41,208 bases of DNA from a bacterium (GCA_028821455.1 JAPPGE010000035.1:1-41208); one strand, 5' to 3'; shown: positions 12,693 through 26,176, numbered from the stretch's first letter. Notes: generated by a model from the letters alone, not told the origin. Numbers and translations are program-made.

Positions 12693-13064
12693 ATGCCGAC
12701 CGTGAACCAGCTGATCCGCAAGCCGCGCAAGCCGCGGCGGGCGCGTAACAAGGTGCCGGCCCTCGAGGCCTGTCCTCAGAAACGCGGCGTGTGCACCCGC
12801 GTCTACACGACGACGCCCAAGAAGCCGAATTCGGCTCTGCGGAAGGTGGCGCGGGTCCGTCTGACCAACGGTTTCGAGGTGACGAGCTACATTCCTGGCG
12901 AGGGTCACAACCTGCAGGAGCACTCGGTGGTCATGATCAGGGGCGGTCGTGTCAAGGATCTTCCCGGGGTGCGCTATCACATCATTCGCGGCACCCTCGA
13001 TACCCAGGGAATCGCCCAGCGCCGCCAGAGCCGTTCCAAGTACGGCGCCAAGCGACCCAGGTAG
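12693..13064 (+). CDS. rpsL: 30S ribosomal protein S12
   Basis: A 123-residue S12, part of the decoding centre. It has the [10 protein letters not shown] loop (Lys 43 and 44 in this numbering) and the [12 protein letters not shown] loop, the two sites where streptomycin-resistance changes occur in other bacteria; both carry the sensitive-type lysines. The aspartate of KDLPG is the one modified by RimO in E. coli. It is the first gene of the str operon, 132 bases after the predicted -10 box, and rpsG follows after 14 bases. Confidence 0.98.
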   Translation: MPTVNQLIRKPRKPRRARNKVPALEACPQKRGVCTRVYTTTPKKPNSALRKVARVRLTNGFEVTSYIPGEGHNLQEHSVVMIRGGRVKDLPGVRYHIIRGTLDTQGIAQRRQSRSKYGAKRPR

Positions 13065-13078
13065 GAAAGGACCCCGCC

Positions 13079-13549
13079 ATGTCACGCCGCCGCGCCGCCG
13101 AAAGGCGGGATGTCCTTCCCGACGCACTCCATGGTGACATCGTGCTCACCAAGTTCATCAACAGCGTCATGCGGGATGGCAAGAAAGCGGTCGCCGAGGG
13201 TATCGTCTATGGCGCCCTTGACAGAATCCGCGATACCACCGGCCAGGATCCCATCGGCGTCTTTCATCTGGCGTTGAACGCTGTCAGGCCGGCTGTCGAG
13301 GTGCGCTCCCGGCGCATCGGCGGCGCCACCTATCAGGTGCCGGTGGAGGTCGGTCCCGACAGACAGCAGGCGCTGGCCATCCGCTGGCTCATCGGCGCCG
13401 CGCGAGCCCGCTCGGAAACCACCATGGTGCAGCGCCTTTCGGGCGAGTTCCTGGATGCCTCGAGACAACGCGGCGCTGCCGTCAAGAAACGTGAAGACAC
13501 CCATCGGATGGCGGACGCGAACAAGGCGTTTTCGCACTACCGCTGGTAG
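13079..13549 (+). CDS. rpsG: 30S ribosomal protein S7
   Basis: A 156-residue S7, the usual length. It opens [15 protein letters not shown] and has the [29 protein letters not shown] and [12 protein letters not shown] segments that bind the 3' major domain of 16S rRNA near the E site. S7 nucleates assembly of the 30S head and in E. coli represses the str mRNA. The ATG at 13079 is chosen over a longer in-frame reading into rpsL because it gives the family N-terminus and has AGGAAAGGA upstream. Confidence 0.98.
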   Translation: MSRRRAAERRDVLPDALHGDIVLTKFINSVMRDGKKAVAEGIVYGALDRIRDTTGQDPIGVFHLALNAVRPAVEVRSRRIGGATYQVPVEVGPDRQQALAIRWLIGAARARSETTMVQRLSGEFLDASRQRGAAVKKREDTHRMADANKAFSHYRW

Positions 13550-13602
13550 CGGTCGAAGCTGGTAACCCGGGGCCCCCGAAGCGACCCCAAGGACGAGCAG
13601 GA

Positions 13603-15678
<2,076 letters not shown>

Positions 15679-15717
15679 GTGCGAGACACTTTCGATAAGG
15701 ACAGATGAGGCAACCTC

Positions 15718-16908
<1,191 letters not shown>

Positions 16909-16932
16909 GGTTGAGGCGAGGGGGCGAAGGCC

Positions 16933-17241
16933 ATGGCGGGACAGAACATCAGGATCAGGCTCAGGGCCTTCGATCATCGCCTGCTCGATCAGTCGACCAG
17001 CGAAATCGTCTCCACGGCGCGGCGCACCGGCGCCAGGGTCAAGGGGCCCATTCCACTGCCGACACGAATCGAGAAGTTCACCGTCCTGAGAGGCCCCCAT
17101 ATCGACAAGGAGTCGCGCGAGCAGTTCGAAATCCGCACCCACAAACGCCTTATCGACATCGTCGAACCGACACCCCAGACCGTCGATGCACTCATGAAGC
17201 TCGACCTCGCGGCTGGCGTCGATGTCGAGATCAAGCTGTGA
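16933..17241 (+). CDS. rpsJ: 30S ribosomal protein S10 / NusE
   Basis: A 102-residue S10. It has the [26 protein letters not shown] segment typical of the family in shorter pieces ([17 protein letters not shown]) and the [12 protein letters not shown] strand. S10 binds 16S rRNA in the 30S head and, with NusB, acts as NusE in antitermination; the encoded NusG here is its likely partner in coupling. It opens the S10 gene set only 24 bases after tuf with no promoter visible between them, so it is probably read from the str promoter. Confidence 0.97.
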   Translation: MAGQNIRIRLRAFDHRLLDQSTSEIVSTARRTGARVKGPIPLPTRIEKFTVLRGPHIDKESREQFEIRTHKRLIDIVEPTPQTVDALMKLDLAAGVDVEIKL

Positions 17242-17251
17242 GGTGAAGGCC

Positions 17252-17953
17252 ATGCGTTGCGGCATGATCGCCAGAAAGCTCGGAATGAGCAGGATATTCA
17301 CGCCTGACGGCGGCCATATCCCGGTCACCGTTCTCGAGGTCGGTGCGAACCGTGTCGTGGCTCGGCGGTCCGTTGAGCGCGATGGATACACGGCCCTGCA
17401 AATCGGCGCGGAAGAGGCGAAGGCCAGGCATCTCAACCGGCCCCGCCGGGGGCACTTTGCCGCTGTCGGCACCGAGCCGTTGCGCAAGCTTGTCGAGTTC
17501 CGCGTCAGCGACGAGGCCATGTTGCCGGTCGGGGCAACGCTTTCGGTCGATCACTTCGTGCCCGGCCAGAAGGTCGATGTCACCGGTCTGACGCGTGGCC
17601 GCGGCTTTGCCGGCGCCATGAAGCGACACAATTTCGGCGGCATGCGCGCCACCCACGGCGTGTCGGTCTCTCACCGCGCCCATGGTTCCACGGGCAACAG
17701 CCAGGATCCGGGCCGTGTGTGGAAGGGCAAGAAGATGGCCGGGCACATGGGGGACGTGAAGGTCACGGTGCAGAATCTCGAGGTCGTCTCGACCGACGCC
17801 GGCAATGGTCTCATCATGGTGAAGGGCGCGGTGCCGGGCGCGCCCTCGGGCTGGGTGCTGATCCGCGATGCGGTGAAGGCTCCGCCCGGAGACGACGCTC
17901 CCTTTCCCGGTGCCCTCGTCAGCGATGACGATCACCCGGACGAGACGTCATGA
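17252..17953 (+). CDS. rplC: 50S ribosomal protein L3
   Basis: A 233-residue L3. The start chosen is ATG 17252 ([16 protein letters not shown]) with AGGTGAAG upstream; a longer in-frame reading overlaps rpsJ and lacks family support. The core has [17 protein letters not shown] and the long loop [22 protein letters not shown] region that reaches the peptidyl transferase centre; its Gln matches the one methylated by PrmB in E. coli. The C-terminus has an acidic tail of about 20 residues (ending DDDHPDETS) beyond the core. Its stop overlaps the rplD start (ATGA). Confidence 0.97.
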   Translation: MRCGMIARKLGMSRIFTPDGGHIPVTVLEVGANRVVARRSVERDGYTALQIGAEEAKARHLNRPRRGHFAAVGTEPLRKLVEFRVSDEAMLPVGATLSVDHFVPGQKVDVTGLTRGRGFAGAMKRHNFGGMRATHGVSVSHRAHGSTGNSQDPGRVWKGKKMAGHMGDVKVTVQNLEVVSTDAGNGLIMVKGAVPGAPSGWVLIRDAVKAPPGDDAPFPGALVSDDDHPDETS

Positions 17954-18570
17954 AGATCGACCTCCATTCCTTCGAGGATGGCGCGAAGGGCAATGTCGAT
18001 TTGCCCGAAGAGGTGTTCAGCCTTCCCGTCAGACCGGACATTCTCGCGCGCGTGGTGCGCTGGCAACTGGCCAGGAGGCGCCAGGGCACCCACATGACCA
18101 GGACGACCGGCGAGGTGACCGGGACCACGGCGAAGTTCCGGCGCCAGAAGGGCGGCGGCACCGCCCGCCATGGCAGCCGCAAGACGAACATTTTCCGCGG
18201 CGGCGCCGTGGCCCATGGACCGCGTCCGCGCAGCCACGCCCACGCGCTGCCCCGGCGTGTCCGCGCCCTGGGACTGAAGACGGCGCTCTCCCTCAAGGCG
18301 GGCGAGGGCAAGCTGGTCGTGGTCGACAGCACCCGGCTCAGCCAGGCGAAGACAGGCCATCTCAGGTCTCGCCTGCAGGAGATGGGTATCAGCAATGCGC
18401 TCGTCGTCGACGGCCGTGAGGTTGACGCCGGTTTCCGGCGTGCCGCCTCCAACATTCCCGGGATCGACGTGCTGCCTTCGTGCGGCATCAACGTCCACGA
18501 CATCCTGCGTCACGACACGCTGGTTCTGACCACTGATGCCGTGGCGGCGCTGAAGGAGCGGCTCCAATGA
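17950..18570 (+). CDS. rplD: 50S ribosomal protein L4
   Basis: A 206-residue L4. The long basic loop (about residues 40-95, with [25 protein letters not shown] segments split by GTARHGSRK and [11 protein letters not shown]) lines the nascent-peptide tunnel; the globular Rossmann-like domain follows ([16 protein letters not shown]). L4 is the autogenous repressor of the S10 operon in E. coli. It overlaps rplC and rplW by four bases at each end, so the three are translationally coupled. Confidence 0.97.
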   Translation: MKIDLHSFEDGAKGNVDLPEEVFSLPVRPDILARVVRWQLARRRQGTHMTRTTGEVTGTTAKFRRQKGGGTARHGSRKTNIFRGGAVAHGPRPRSHAHALPRRVRALGLKTALSLKAGEGKLVVVDSTRLSQAKTGHLRSRLQEMGISNALVVDGREVDAGFRRAASNIPGIDVLPSCGINVHDILRHDTLVLTTDAVAALKERLQ

Positions 18571-18860
18571 CGCCAGAGCGGTGCTACGACATCATTCACC
18601 GGCCCGTCATCACGGAAAAGTCGATGCGGGGCGCCGAGTGGAACCAGGTCACCTTTCAGGTGGACCGCAGGGCGACCAAGAAAGAGATCCGCCAGGCCGT
18701 CGAGACGATCTTCGGCGTCACGGTCAAGGCGGTGAACACCATGAACCAGACGGGCAAGGTCAAGAGATTCCGTGGCCGCCTCGGCCGTCGCAATGCCGTC
18801 AAGAAGGCGGTTGTGACGCTGGCCGAGGGGGAGCGGATTGATGTGACCGGGACACTTTGA
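18567..18860 (+). CDS. rplW: 50S ribosomal protein L23
   Basis: A 97-residue L23 with the family features [27 protein letters not shown] and [17 protein letters not shown]23 sits at the exit of the ribosomal tunnel and docks trigger factor, SRP and the translocon. The ATG start at 18567 overlaps the rplD stop. rplB begins three bases after the stop. Confidence 0.97.
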   Translation: MTPERCYDIIHRPVITEKSMRGAEWNQVTFQVDRRATKKEIRQAVETIFGVTVKAVNTMNQTGKVKRFRGRLGRRNAVKKAVVTLAEGERIDVTGTL

Positions 18861-18862
18861 CC

Positions 18863-19696
18863 ATGGCACTCAGACCCCAGAAACCCGTTACACCAGGCAG
18901 ACGCGGCCTCGTCCAGGTCGACCGCCGTCACCTTCACAAGGGTGGGCCGGTCAAGGAATTGACCGAGGGGCTCAACAGGAAGGGCGGACGCAACGTCCAC
19001 GGCCGCATCATGACCCGCCGGCGTGGCGGCGGGCACAAGCGTCGCTACCGCAAGGTCGACTTCCGCCGTGCGAGATTCGATGTCCCGGCGACGGTCGAGC
19101 GCCTGGAGTACGATCCCAACCGCTCTGCCCACATCGCGCTCGTGCGATACGAGGACGGCGAACAGTCGTACATTCTCGCTCCCCAGCGTCTCGGTGTCGG
19201 CGACCGCGTGGTGTCGGGTTCGCGTGTCGATATCCAGCCCGGCAACGCGATGCCGCTGCAGAACATTCCGGTGGGCACCGTGGTGCACAACATCGAGCTG
19301 AAGGCCGGCGCCGGCGGCAGGATCGCCCGATCGGCCGGCGCCTACGCCCAGCTTATCGGCAAGGACCAGGGCTACGCCCAGTTGCGGCTCAAGTCCGGCG
19401 AGATGCGCGTCGTGCGCGGCGAGTGCATGGCCACCATCGGCGCGGTGTCCAATCCCGAACACCAGAACCGCAAGCTCGGCAAGGCCGGCCGGTCGCGCTG
19501 GCTTGGCAAGAGACCCTCGGTGCGTGGCGTCGTGATGAACCCGGTGGATCATCCACATGGCGGCGGCGAGGGGCGTACGAGTGGTGGCCGACATCCCGTG
19601 ACTCCGTGGGGCAAGCCGACCAAGGGTGCGCGCACGCGTTCGAAGAAGGCCAGCGACAAGCTGATCATCGCCCGTCGCCACCGCAGAAAACGCTAG
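18863..19696 (+). CDS. rplB: 50S ribosomal protein L2
   Basis: A 277-residue L2 starting [15 protein letters not shown]. It carries [16 protein letters not shown] in the N-terminal RNA-binding region and [13 protein letters not shown], whose histidine lies near the peptidyl transferase centre, in the C-terminal region. L2 is essential for subunit joining. ATG 18863 is preferred over an in-frame TTG at 18857 that overlaps rplW, because homologues start MAL-(K/R). rpsS follows after 10 bases. Confidence 0.97.
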   Translation: MALRPQKPVTPGRRGLVQVDRRHLHKGGPVKELTEGLNRKGGRNVHGRIMTRRRGGGHKRRYRKVDFRRARFDVPATVERLEYDPNRSAHIALVRYEDGEQSYILAPQRLGVGDRVVSGSRVDIQPGNAMPLQNIPVGTVVHNIELKAGAGGRIARSAGAYAQLIGKDQGYAQLRLKSGEMRVVRGECMATIGAVSNPEHQNRKLGKAGRSRWLGKRPSVRGVVMNPVDHPHGGGEGRTSGGRHPVTPWGKPTKGARTRSKKASDKLIIARRHRRKR

Positions 19697-19706
19697 GAGA
19701 CCCGAC

Positions 19707-19985
19707 GTGACCCGATCTGTCTGGAAAGGACCTTTCGTGGACGGCTATCTGCTCAAGAAGGCCGAGGCAGTGCGCGAGTCCGGGCGCAAGGAGGTGATCA
19801 GAACCTGGTCCCGGCGTTCGACCATCGTGCCGCAGTTCGTCGGCCTTACATTCGGCGTCTACAACGGCCGCCGGCACATTCCGGTGCTGGTGACGGAAAA
19901 CATGGTAGGCCACAAGTTCGGCGAATTTTCACCGACCAGGACCTACTACGGACATGCTGCCGACAAGAAGGCGCGGAGAGGCTGA
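19707..19985 (+). CDS. rpsS: 30S ribosomal protein S19
   Basis: A 92-residue S19 ([16 protein letters not shown]) with [15 protein letters not shown] and the [15 protein letters not shown] tail that contacts 16S rRNA and the A-site tRNA region together with S13. The start is a GTG at 19707 with AGGAGA at 19695-19700, which overlaps the rplB stop. Length and sequence are ordinary. Only four bases separate it from rplV. Confidence 0.97.
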   Translation: MTRSVWKGPFVDGYLLKKAEAVRESGRKEVIRTWSRRSTIVPQFVGLTFGVYNGRRHIPVLVTENMVGHKFGEFSPTRTYYGHAADKKARRG

Positions 19986-19989
19986 AGCC

Positions 19990-20373
19990 ATGGCGAGACG
20001 GCACACACTGCCCGATCTGGGAGACGACAGGGTGTATGCCCGGGCGCGTTCCTTGAGGGTCAGTCCGCGCAAGCTCAATGAGGTGGTGGCGCCGATCAGG
20101 GGCAAGACCCTCGACAGGGCGCTCAACGACCTGCTGTACTCGCGCCGTCGTATCGCCGGCGATGTGCGCAAGGTGCTGCTGTCGGCGATGGCGAATGCGG
20201 AAAACAACCACGGCCTTGATGTCGATCGCCTGGTCGTCAGCGAGGCTACGGTAGGCCCGGGGCTGAAGATGCGCCGTTTCCGGCCAGCTGGCCGCGGCCG
20301 CGTCCACCCCTATCGCAAGTCGTTCTCGAATCTCGAGATCGTGTTGTGCGAAACCCAGGAAGGTGAGGACTGA
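19990..20373 (+). CDS. rplV: 50S ribosomal protein L22
   Basis: A 127-residue L22. It has [32 protein letters not shown] and the beta-hairpin [17 protein letters not shown] that lines the exit tunnel next to L4 and is where macrolide-resistance changes arise in other species. The ATG at 19990 gives a basic N-terminal [10 protein letters not shown] extension slightly longer than the shortest homologues; an in-frame ATG at 19954 lies inside rpsS and is less likely. Confidence 0.95.
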   Translation: MARRHTLPDLGDDRVYARARSLRVSPRKLNEVVAPIRGKTLDRALNDLLYSRRRIAGDVRKVLLSAMANAENNHGLDVDRLVVSEATVGPGLKMRRFRPAGRGRVHPYRKSFSNLEIVLCETQEGED

Positions 20374-20374
20374 T

Positions 20375-21064
20375 ATGGGACACAAGGTCAATCCCGTCGG
20401 CTTGCGCCTCGGCATCAACCGGACATGGGATTCGCGCTGGTATGCCAGTGGTGCGGGCTATGCCCGCATGCTGCACGAGGATCTGGCCATACGCCGCCTG
20501 GTGCGCAGCCAGCTGTCGCAAGCGGGCATCTCGAAGGTGGTCGTCGAACGCCAGGCGTCCAGGGTGCGGGTGCTGATCCATACGGCGAGACCCGGGGTCG
20601 TCATCGGCACGCGCGGCAAGGGCATCAAGTTGCTCAGCGAGAGTCTCCAGGCACTGACCGAATCGACCGTTGCGGTGAACATTGTCGAGATCCGCAAGCC
20701 CGAAGTGGATGCCTACCTGATCGCCGAGAACATCGCCCAGCAGCTGGAACGGAGAGTCTCCTTCCGTCGCGCCATGAAGCGCGCCGTGCAGTCGGCCATG
20801 CGGCTCGGGGCCGAGGGCATTCGCATCAATGTCGAAGGACGTCTGGGAGGCGCGGAGATTGCCCGGGCGGAATGGTATCGGGAGGGCAGGGTGCCGCTCC
20901 ACACCCTGCGGGCTGATATCGATTTCGGCCGGGTTACGGCCAAGACCGCCTACGGGACACTCGGTGTCAAGGCCTGGGTCTTCAAGGGCGAGGTGTTCAC
21001 CCACGATCCGGGGGCCCACGAGCGCCGTGAAACGGAACTTCACGGCACCCAGGCGAGGATGTAA
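20375..21064 (+). CDS. rpsC: 30S ribosomal protein S3
   Basis: A 229-residue S3 starting [13 protein letters not shown]. The KH-type RNA-binding domain has the GTRGKG loop (about residues 74-79) and the C-terminal domain has [27 protein letters not shown] in overlapping segments. S3 forms part of the mRNA entry tunnel helicase with S4 and S5. ATG 20375 begins one base after the rplV stop. An in-frame start four codons earlier would only add residues overlapping rplV. Confidence 0.97.
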   Translation: MGHKVNPVGLRLGINRTWDSRWYASGAGYARMLHEDLAIRRLVRSQLSQAGISKVVVERQASRVRVLIHTARPGVVIGTRGKGIKLLSESLQALTESTVAVNIVEIRKPEVDAYLIAENIAQQLERRVSFRRAMKRAVQSAMRLGAEGIRINVEGRLGGAEIARAEWYREGRVPLHTLRADIDFGRVTAKTAYGTLGVKAWVFKGEVFTHDPGAHERRETELHGTQARM

Positions 21065-21069
21065 CGGTC

Positions 21070-21492
21070 ATGCTTTCTCCGAAGAAAACACGCTACCGCA
21101 AGGCACAAAAGGGCCGTATCCACGGCAACGCCAAGGGATACACCAGCCTTAACTTCGGCGCCTACGGCATGAAGGCGCAGGCTGCCGGACGTATCACGGC
21201 ACGGCAGATCGAGGCGTCCAGGCGCGCCATCACCCGCTACATGAAACGCGCCGGGCGTGTCTGGGTGACCGTGTTCCCCGACGTTCCGGTGTCCACCAAG
21301 CCGGCCGAGGTGCGCATGGGCAAGGGCAAGGGTTCGCCCGAGTACTGGATGTGCCGGGTGAAGCCAGGGCGCGTGATGTTCGAACTCGACGGAGTCGACG
21401 AGACGACGGCGCGCGAAGCCATCAGGTTGGGTGCCGCGAAACTGCCGATACCGGTACGTTTCATCCAGCGCCACTCCGGAGGCATGGCATGA
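21070..21492 (+). CDS. rplP: 50S ribosomal protein L16
   Basis: A 140-residue L16 starting [15 protein letters not shown]. Family segments are [28 protein letters not shown] and [12 protein letters not shown], the last near the A-site tRNA elbow. Its stop overlaps the rpmC start by four bases (ATGA). It is ordinary in length and sequence. Confidence 0.97.
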   Translation: MLSPKKTRYRKAQKGRIHGNAKGYTSLNFGAYGMKAQAAGRITARQIEASRRAITRYMKRAGRVWVTVFPDVPVSTKPAEVRMGKGKGSPEYWMCRVKPGRVMFELDGVDETTAREAIRLGAAKLPIPVRFIQRHSGGMA

Positions 21493-21695
21493 GGGCTGTC
21501 GAGATCCGGGCCATGAGCGCCGACGAGAGGCGCCAGCAGCTGCTTTCGCTGAAGAAGGAACTCTTCAACCTGCGTTTTCAGCAGGCCAACGGGCGCGAAG
21601 GCAACACCGCGCGTGTCCGGCAGATCCGCCGGGACATCGCGCGCATCAAGACCGTAGAAGGCCGGTCCGGGGCCAGCCTTGAAGGAGGCACGTGA
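21489..21695 (+). CDS. rpmC: 50S ribosomal protein L29
   Basis: A 68-residue L29 starting [16 protein letters not shown], two long helices with [15 protein letters not shown] and [12 protein letters not shown], the family core. L29 lies beside L23 at the tunnel exit. The start overlaps the rplP stop, which decides it against a much longer in-frame reading. rpsQ follows after three bases. Confidence 0.95.
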   Translation: MRAVEIRAMSADERRQQLLSLKKELFNLRFQQANGREGNTARVRQIRRDIARIKTVEGRSGASLEGGT

Positions 21696-21698
21696 GCC

Positions 21699-21935
21699 AT
21701 GCCGCGACGCACGATGCAGGGAGTGGTGACAGGGAAGTCGGGCGACAAGACCGTCGTGGTCAGGGTCGACCGGCTGATGAAGCACCCGCTCTACAAGAAG
21801 ACAATCCGCCGCTCCAAGCGCTATCACGTCCACGACGAGACCAACGAGGTCCAGGTCGGCGACAAGGTCCGGATCGGCGAAAGCCGTCCGCTGTCGAAGC
21901 TCAAGCGGTGGACGGTTCTCGAGCCCGCCGTCTGA
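21699..21935 (+). CDS. rpsQ: 30S ribosomal protein S17
   Basis: A 78-residue S17, an OB-fold rRNA-binding protein. It has MQGVVTGKSGDKTVVVRVDR, the HPLYKKTIRRSKRYHVHDE segment and VGDKVRIGESRPLSKLKRW. Taken together these are diagnostic. It is the last gene of the S10 set; 28 bases separate it from rplN and no promoter is evident there. Confidence 0.96.
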   Translation: MPRRTMQGVVTGKSGDKTVVVRVDRLMKHPLYKKTIRRSKRYHVHDETNEVQVGDKVRIGESRPLSKLKRWTVLEPAV

Positions 21936-21963
21936 CCGGCGCGCCTATTGGGGGAAGTGATCG

Positions 21964-22347
21964 ATGATCCAGGCTGAGACCAATCTCTTTGTGGCCGACA
22001 ACTCCGGCGCGAGGCGCGTGCAGTGCATCAAGGTGCTCGGTGGCTCGAAACGCAAGACCGCAAGTGTGGGCGACATCATTGTCGTCACGGTCAAGGATGC
22101 CGATCCCCAGTCGCCGGACCGCAGCGCCAAGATCAGGAAGGGTGATGTGGCCCGCGCCGTGATCGTGCGCACCGCCAAGGAAATCCGCCGCCCGGACGGC
22201 AGCGCGCTTCGCTTCGACCGCAACGCCGCGGTGATCATCAACCGGCAGAACGAGCCTGTGGGCACACGCATCTTCGGTCCGGTCACGCGCGAACTGCGTT
22301 CCCGCAATTTCATGAAAATCATCTCTCTGGCGCCCGAGGTGCTCTGA
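21964..22347 (+). CDS. rplN: 50S ribosomal protein L14
   Basis: A 127-residue L14, a few residues longer than the 122-123 usual. It starts [18 protein letters not shown] and has KKGDV-like [13 protein letters not shown] and [14 protein letters not shown], then [12 protein letters not shown]. The extra residues lie in one loop, [16 protein letters not shown] (about residues 45-60), where most homologues have a shorter VKEAIPRG-type turn. L14 contacts 16S rRNA in an intersubunit bridge. Its stop shares one base with the rplX start (TGATG). Confidence 0.97.
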   Translation: MIQAETNLFVADNSGARRVQCIKVLGGSKRKTASVGDIIVVTVKDADPQSPDRSAKIRKGDVARAVIVRTAKEIRRPDGSALRFDRNAAVIINRQNEPVGTRIFGPVTRELRSRNFMKIISLAPEVL

Positions 22348-22664
22348 TGGCTGCACGGATCAAGCACGGGGACCGCGTGGTCGTGCTCGCCGGCCGCGAC
22401 CGGGGCCAGCAGGGCGAGGTTCTCAAGGTGCTGCCGCGCCAGGGCCGGGCAATCGTCTCCGGCATCAACGTGGCGCGGCGTCACACCAGACCTACGGCGA
22501 GGGACCCGGGTGGCATCGTCACCAAGGAACTCGCGATCGATCTTTCGAATCTGGCGGTGGCCGATCCCGTTGACGGCAGACCGACCCGTGTCGGGTTCCG
22601 CACCCTGGACGATGGCCGCAAGGTCCGCGTGGCCAAGCGTTCCGGCGAAGTGATTGACGGATGA
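22347..22664 (+). CDS. rplX: 50S ribosomal protein L24
   Basis: A 105-residue L24 with the KOW motif [21 protein letters not shown] near the N-terminus and [12 protein letters not shown] after it. L24 is an early assembly initiator of the 50S subunit at the 23S 5' domain. It overlaps rplN by one base at the start and the region before rplE at the end, so it is translationally coupled. Confidence 0.97.
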   Translation: MAARIKHGDRVVVLAGRDRGQQGEVLKVLPRQGRAIVSGINVARRHTRPTARDPGGIVTKELAIDLSNLAVADPVDGRPTRVGFRTLDDGRKVRVAKRSGEVIDG

Positions 22665-22678
22665 TGGAGGGCGACGCC

Positions 22679-23227
22679 ATGGCTGTGCCGCGTCTCAAGG
22701 CGATGTACGACAGCACCATCCGTCCGGCGATGATGGAAACGTTCGGTTACAAGAATATCCACGCCGTTCCCCGGCTTGACAAGATCATCCTCAACATGGG
22801 CGTGGGCGATGCCGTTCAGGATTCGAAGCAGGCCGATGCCGCCGCCGGGGAACTGACGCTGATTGCCGGACAGAAGGCGGTCATCACGCGGGCCTCGCGT
22901 TCAGTGTCGAACTTCAAGCTGAGGGAAGGCATGCCCGTGGGAGCGCGGGTCACGCTGCGCGGACGCCGCATGTTCGAGTTCCTCGACCGTCTCGTCACCA
23001 TCGCTCTCCCCAGGGTGCGTGACTTTCGCGGCGTCAATTCGAAGAGTTTCGACGGCAGGGGCAACTTCGCCATGGGCCTGAAGGAACAGATCGTGTTCCC
23101 CGAGATCGACTATGACCGGGTCAGCCGCATTCGCGGACTCGACATTGTCATCTGCACCACGGCCAGGACCAACGATGAAGCCTGGCACCTGCTTGACGGT
23201 TTCCGCATGCCATTCACCAGGACGTGA
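22679..23227 (+). CDS. rplE: 50S ribosomal protein L5
   Basis: A 182-residue L5 that binds 5S rRNA and contacts P-site tRNA. Family segments are [38 protein letters not shown] and [14 protein letters not shown]. Three in-frame ATGs exist (22661, 22664, 22679); the last is chosen because GGAGGG ends eight bases upstream of it and the resulting [11 protein letters not shown] matches family N-termini. Earlier starts would overlap rplX. Confidence 0.95.
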   Translation: MAVPRLKAMYDSTIRPAMMETFGYKNIHAVPRLDKIILNMGVGDAVQDSKQADAAAGELTLIAGQKAVITRASRSVSNFKLREGMPVGARVTLRGRRMFEFLDRLVTIALPRVRDFRGVNSKSFDGRGNFAMGLKEQIVFPEIDYDRVSRIRGLDIVICTTARTNDEAWHLLDGFRMPFTRT

Positions 23228-23263
23228 ACATCTGTCGAGGGAGTTCCCAACGAAAGGACGATC

Positions 23264-23569
23264 ATGGCAAAGAAGAGCGCCATCGAAAGAAACAAGCGGC
23301 GGAAGAAGCTCGTCGCACGCTTCGCTGCCCGGCGGGCCGCACTCCTTGCCCAGGCGAACGCGCAGGACCTTCCCATGGAAGAGCGTTTCCAGGCGAGACT
23401 CAAGCTCGCCAAGCTGCCGCGCAATTCAGCGAAGGTCAGGGTCCGCAACCGTTGCGCCATGACCGGCAGGGCGCGCGGCTACCACCGCAGGTTCGACATG
23501 TCCCGGGTGATGCTGCGCGAACTGGCCTCCGATGGCCTGATTCCCGGCATGGTCAAGTCAAGCTGGTGA
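23264..23569 (+). CDS. rpsN: 30S ribosomal protein S14, zinc-free type
   Basis: A 101-residue S14 of the long C-minus form: it lacks the CxxC...CxxC zinc ribbon of the short form and has the [20 protein letters not shown] core with a single cysteine. It starts [17 protein letters not shown]14 acts in the 30S head near S3 and S10. It is an ordinary alphaproteobacterial version in the standard place between rplE and rpsH. Confidence 0.97.
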   Translation: MAKKSAIERNKRRKKLVARFAARRAALLAQANAQDLPMEERFQARLKLAKLPRNSAKVRVRNRCAMTGRARGYHRRFDMSRVMLRELASDGLIPGMVKSSW

Positions 23570-23588
23570 GCGAGGTGAGACAAGCGTC

Positions 23589-23987
23589 ATGACGATGACC
23601 GATCCCCTGGGCGATTTGCTGGCCCGCATCAGGAACGGGCACATGCGCGGCAAGTCGCGCATCAACTGCCCGGCGTCGAAACTCAAGGAAAACGTGCTCG
23701 GTGTGCTCAAGCGCGAAGGGTACATCCGTGACTGGCACCGCAACAGCGAGATGCCGTCACGGCCCGAACTCGTGATTGAGCTCAAGTACTACGAGGGCGA
23801 ACCGGTCATCCGCGAGATTGGCAGGATTTCCACGCCCGGGCGCAGGATCTATACCGGCGTCAGGGACATGCCCAGCGTCTATGGAGGCCTGGGAATCACC
23901 ATTATGTCGACGCCCAAGGGCGTGATGACCGATGACGAGGCACGGGCCGCCAATGTTGGCGGCGAAGTGCTCTGTCGCGTCTTCTGA
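23589..23987 (+). CDS. rpsH: 30S ribosomal protein S8
   Basis: A 132-residue S8 with [13 protein letters not shown], the [18 protein letters not shown] segment and the C-terminal [30 protein letters not shown] stretch (read here as shorter overlapping motifs), which binds the 16S central domain. S8 represses the spc operon in E. coli by binding the rplE leader. ATG 23589 is used; an ATG two codons later is an equally possible start. Confidence 0.96.
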   Translation: MTMTDPLGDLLARIRNGHMRGKSRINCPASKLKENVLGVLKREGYIRDWHRNSEMPSRPELVIELKYYEGEPVIREIGRISTPGRRIYTGVRDMPSVYGGLGITIMSTPKGVMTDDEARAANVGGEVLCRVF

Positions 23988-24014
23988 CGCAGTCGCGTGC
24001 GAGGAGAGGGAGCC

Positions 24015-24548
24015 ATGTCCCGCATCGGAAAGAATGCGATCGCCGTGCCCGAGGGAGTCGACGTCACCGTTGGCGAGTCCTCGATCGAGATCTCCGGGGC
24101 GAAGGGGTCGCTCACGCAGTCCTTTCTGCCCGAGGTGTCGGTTGCCCTCGAGGAGGGCATGGTGGTGGTGACGCCGAATTCGTCATCGCGCCAAGCGACG
24201 GCCCTGTGGGGCACGACGCGCTCCAACATCCAGTCGATGGTGACCGGGGTCACCTCGGGATTCAGCCGCACTCTCGAACTCCAGGGCGTCGGTTACCGGG
24301 CGCAGATGCAGGGCGAGATGCTGCGGCTGCAGGTCGGATACAGTCACGATATCGAGATTCCGGTGCCCGATGGCATCGCCATCGAGTGTCCGAACCAGCA
24401 GGAGATCGTCGTCAGCGGCATCGACAAGCAGCGCGTCGGCCAGCTCGCCTCCGAAATCAGGCGGCTGCGGCCGCCGGAGCCCTACAAGGGCAAGGGGATT
24501 CGCTACCGCGGCGAGGTCGTGTTGCGCAAGGAAGGCAAGAAGAAGTAG
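24015..24548 (+). CDS. rplF: 50S ribosomal protein L6
   Basis: A 177-residue L6 with its two repeated domains: [15 protein letters not shown] opens the first and [13 protein letters not shown] the junction; the tail has [14 protein letters not shown], which contacts the sarcin-ricin loop region. The ATG at 24015 is taken over an in-frame upstream GTG-type start because of AGGAGAGGGAG right before it and the family N-terminus. Confidence 0.97.
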   Translation: MSRIGKNAIAVPEGVDVTVGESSIEISGAKGSLTQSFLPEVSVALEEGMVVVTPNSSSRQATALWGTTRSNIQSMVTGVTSGFSRTLELQGVGYRAQMQGEMLRLQVGYSHDIEIPVPDGIAIECPNQQEIVVSGIDKQRVGQLASEIRRLRPPEPYKGKGIRYRGEVVLRKEGKKK

Positions 24549-24556
24549 GGGCGGCC

Positions 24557-24919
24557 ATGAAGACGGCAAGGGAACTCCAGGCGCGCCGCCGGGCGCGGAC
24601 ACGACTCAAGGTAAAGGCGCGGGCCGCCGGTCGGCCGCGGCTTTGTGTCTTCCGCTCGTCGCGGAACATCTATGCGCAGATCATCGAGGACGACGCCGGA
24701 GTCACCCTGGCTTCGGCCTCCAGCATCGACAGCGGCATCAAGGGCGAGGTTGCGAACGGCGCCACCATCGAGGCAGCGACGCATATCGGCAGGGCCATTG
24801 CCGAGCGCGCCATCGCTGCCGGGGTCACGGAGGTGGTCTTCGACCGGGGAGGTTACCGCTACCACGGCCGCGTCAAGGCACTCGCCGACGCCGCCCGTGA
24901 AGGCGGTCTCAAACTTTAG
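24557..24919 (+). CDS. rplR: 50S ribosomal protein L18
   Basis: A 120-residue L18, which binds 5S rRNA with L5. It has a basic N-terminus ([20 protein letters not shown]), [19 protein letters not shown] [15 protein letters not shown], and [26 protein letters not shown] at the end, here in shorter recognisable pieces. It begins eight bases after rplF. No anomalies are seen. Confidence 0.97.
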   Translation: MKTARELQARRRARTRLKVKARAAGRPRLCVFRSSRNIYAQIIEDDAGVTLASASSIDSGIKGEVANGATIEAATHIGRAIAERAIAAGVTEVVFDRGGYRYHGRVKALADAAREGGLKL

Positions 24920-24943
24920 AACGTGTTCTGGAAGGAATAGCGG

Positions 24944-25495
24944 ATGGCATCATCGGGTCGTGAACGAGGCGGCGGACGTCGCGGCGGCAGTGACAACAGG
25001 GAGGGAAGCGAGTTTCTCGAGAAGCTCGTCAGCATCAACCGCGTCGCCAAGGTCGTCAAGGGCGGCCGGCGCTTCGGGTTTGCTGCGCTCGTGGTTGTTG
25101 GCGACCAAAAGGGCCGCGCCGGTCACGGCGCCGGCAAGGCGCGCGAAGTGCCCGAGGCAATCCGCAAGGCGACCGAGCAGGCACGCCGCAACATGATCCG
25201 GGTGCCGCTGCGTGAAGGGCGGACCCTGCATCACGACGTGACCGGACGCTATGGCGCCGGACGCGTGGTCCTGCGCGCCGCGCCACCGGGCACAGGCGTC
25301 ATTGCCGGTGGTCCCATGCGCGCCGTCTTCGAGGCGCTCGGCGCCCAGGATGTCGTCTGCAAGTCGACCGGCAGCGCCAATCCCCACAACATGGTCAAGG
25401 CGACCTTCGATGCGCTGGCGCGGACGATGTCACCACGCCAGGTGGCGGCCAAGCGCAACAAGTCGAACCGCCTGATCCAGGAGTCGAGAACCTGA
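24944..25495 (+). CDS. rpsE: 30S ribosomal protein S5
   Basis: A 183-residue S5. A Gly/Arg-rich N-terminal tail (about 1-20) precedes the S5 double-stranded RNA-binding domain ([19 protein letters not shown]) and the C-terminal domain with [12 protein letters not shown] and [20 protein letters not shown]5 helps decoding accuracy and mRNA unwinding with S3 and S4. Its stop shares one base with the rpmD start. Confidence 0.97.
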   Translation: MASSGRERGGGRRGGSDNREGSEFLEKLVSINRVAKVVKGGRRFGFAALVVVGDQKGRAGHGAGKAREVPEAIRKATEQARRNMIRVPLREGRTLHHDVTGRYGAGRVVLRAAPPGTGVIAGGPMRAVFEALGAQDVVCKSTGSANPHNMVKATFDALARTMSPRQVAAKRNKSNRLIQESRT

Positions 25496-25707
25496 TGGAA
25501 GAAGCAAGGACCGGGCGCATCAGGGTCACGCAGACCGGCAGCCCCATCGGCCGCCCGGCGGACCAGCGCCAGACGCTCGTCGGCCTGGGCCTGGGGCGCG
25601 TGTCGAGAACGCGCATCCTCGAGGACACTCCGGCCGTGCGCGGTATGCTGAGGAAGGTGCATCACCTGGTGAACTGGGAAGAGATTGGCGGGGACTCCAG
25701 CTCATGA
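25495..25707 (+). CDS. rpmD: 50S ribosomal protein L30
   Basis: A 70-residue L30, slightly longer than the roughly 60-residue norm. The core [24 protein letters not shown] and [12 protein letters not shown] is diagnostic (read as two pieces), and a short acidic C-terminal tail ([11 protein letters not shown]) follows. The ATG shares a base with the rpsE stop and the gene overlaps rplO by four bases, so it is coupled on both sides. Confidence 0.95.
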   Translation: MEEARTGRIRVTQTGSPIGRPADQRQTLVGLGLGRVSRTRILEDTPAVRGMLRKVHHLVNWEEIGGDSSS

Positions 25708-26165
25708 AACTCAACGAGATCCGTGACAATCACGGCGCCACCCATGCGCGCAAGCGCCGCGGGCGTGGTATCGGCTCCGGTCTTGGCAAGACGGGCGGAC
25801 GTGGCCACAAGGGCCAGAAATCGCGTTCCGGTGTGGCTCTCGCCACGTTCGAGGGTGGCCAGATGCCGATTTACCGTCGCCTGCCCATGCGCGGGTTCAC
25901 GAATCCCTCGCGCAAGCGCTATGTCGAGGTGACACTGGAGCGCCTGCAGCGGGCCATCGATTCCGGCAGGCTCGACGCCAGCCAGGCCATGACCGGGGAG
26001 ACCCTGCGTGAAGCCGGTGTCATCAGGCGGCTTCGCGATGGTGTCAGTCTCCTCGGCTCGGGCGACCTGGCGGCGCGCATCGAGATCACGGTCGCCCGTG
26101 TCACGAAGTCGGCACGCCGGCAGATCGAGGAACAGGGCGGTACCGTCAACGTGACCGCCGGCTGA
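25704..26165 (+). CDS. rplO: 50S ribosomal protein L15
   Basis: A 153-residue L15 with a Gly/Arg/Lys-rich N-terminal extension ([27 protein letters not shown] in shorter recognisable parts), [17 protein letters not shown] in the middle, and a compact C-terminal domain. The extension threads into the 50S core and joins late assembly. The start ATGA overlaps the rpmD stop. secY begins 11 bases downstream, the conserved order. Confidence 0.97.
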   Translation: MKLNEIRDNHGATHARKRRGRGIGSGLGKTGGRGHKGQKSRSGVALATFEGGQMPIYRRLPMRGFTNPSRKRYVEVTLERLQRAIDSGRLDASQAMTGETLREAGVIRRLRDGVSLLGSGDLAARIEITVARVTKSARRQIEEQGGTVNVTAG

Positions 26166-26176
26166 CGAAAAGGGGC

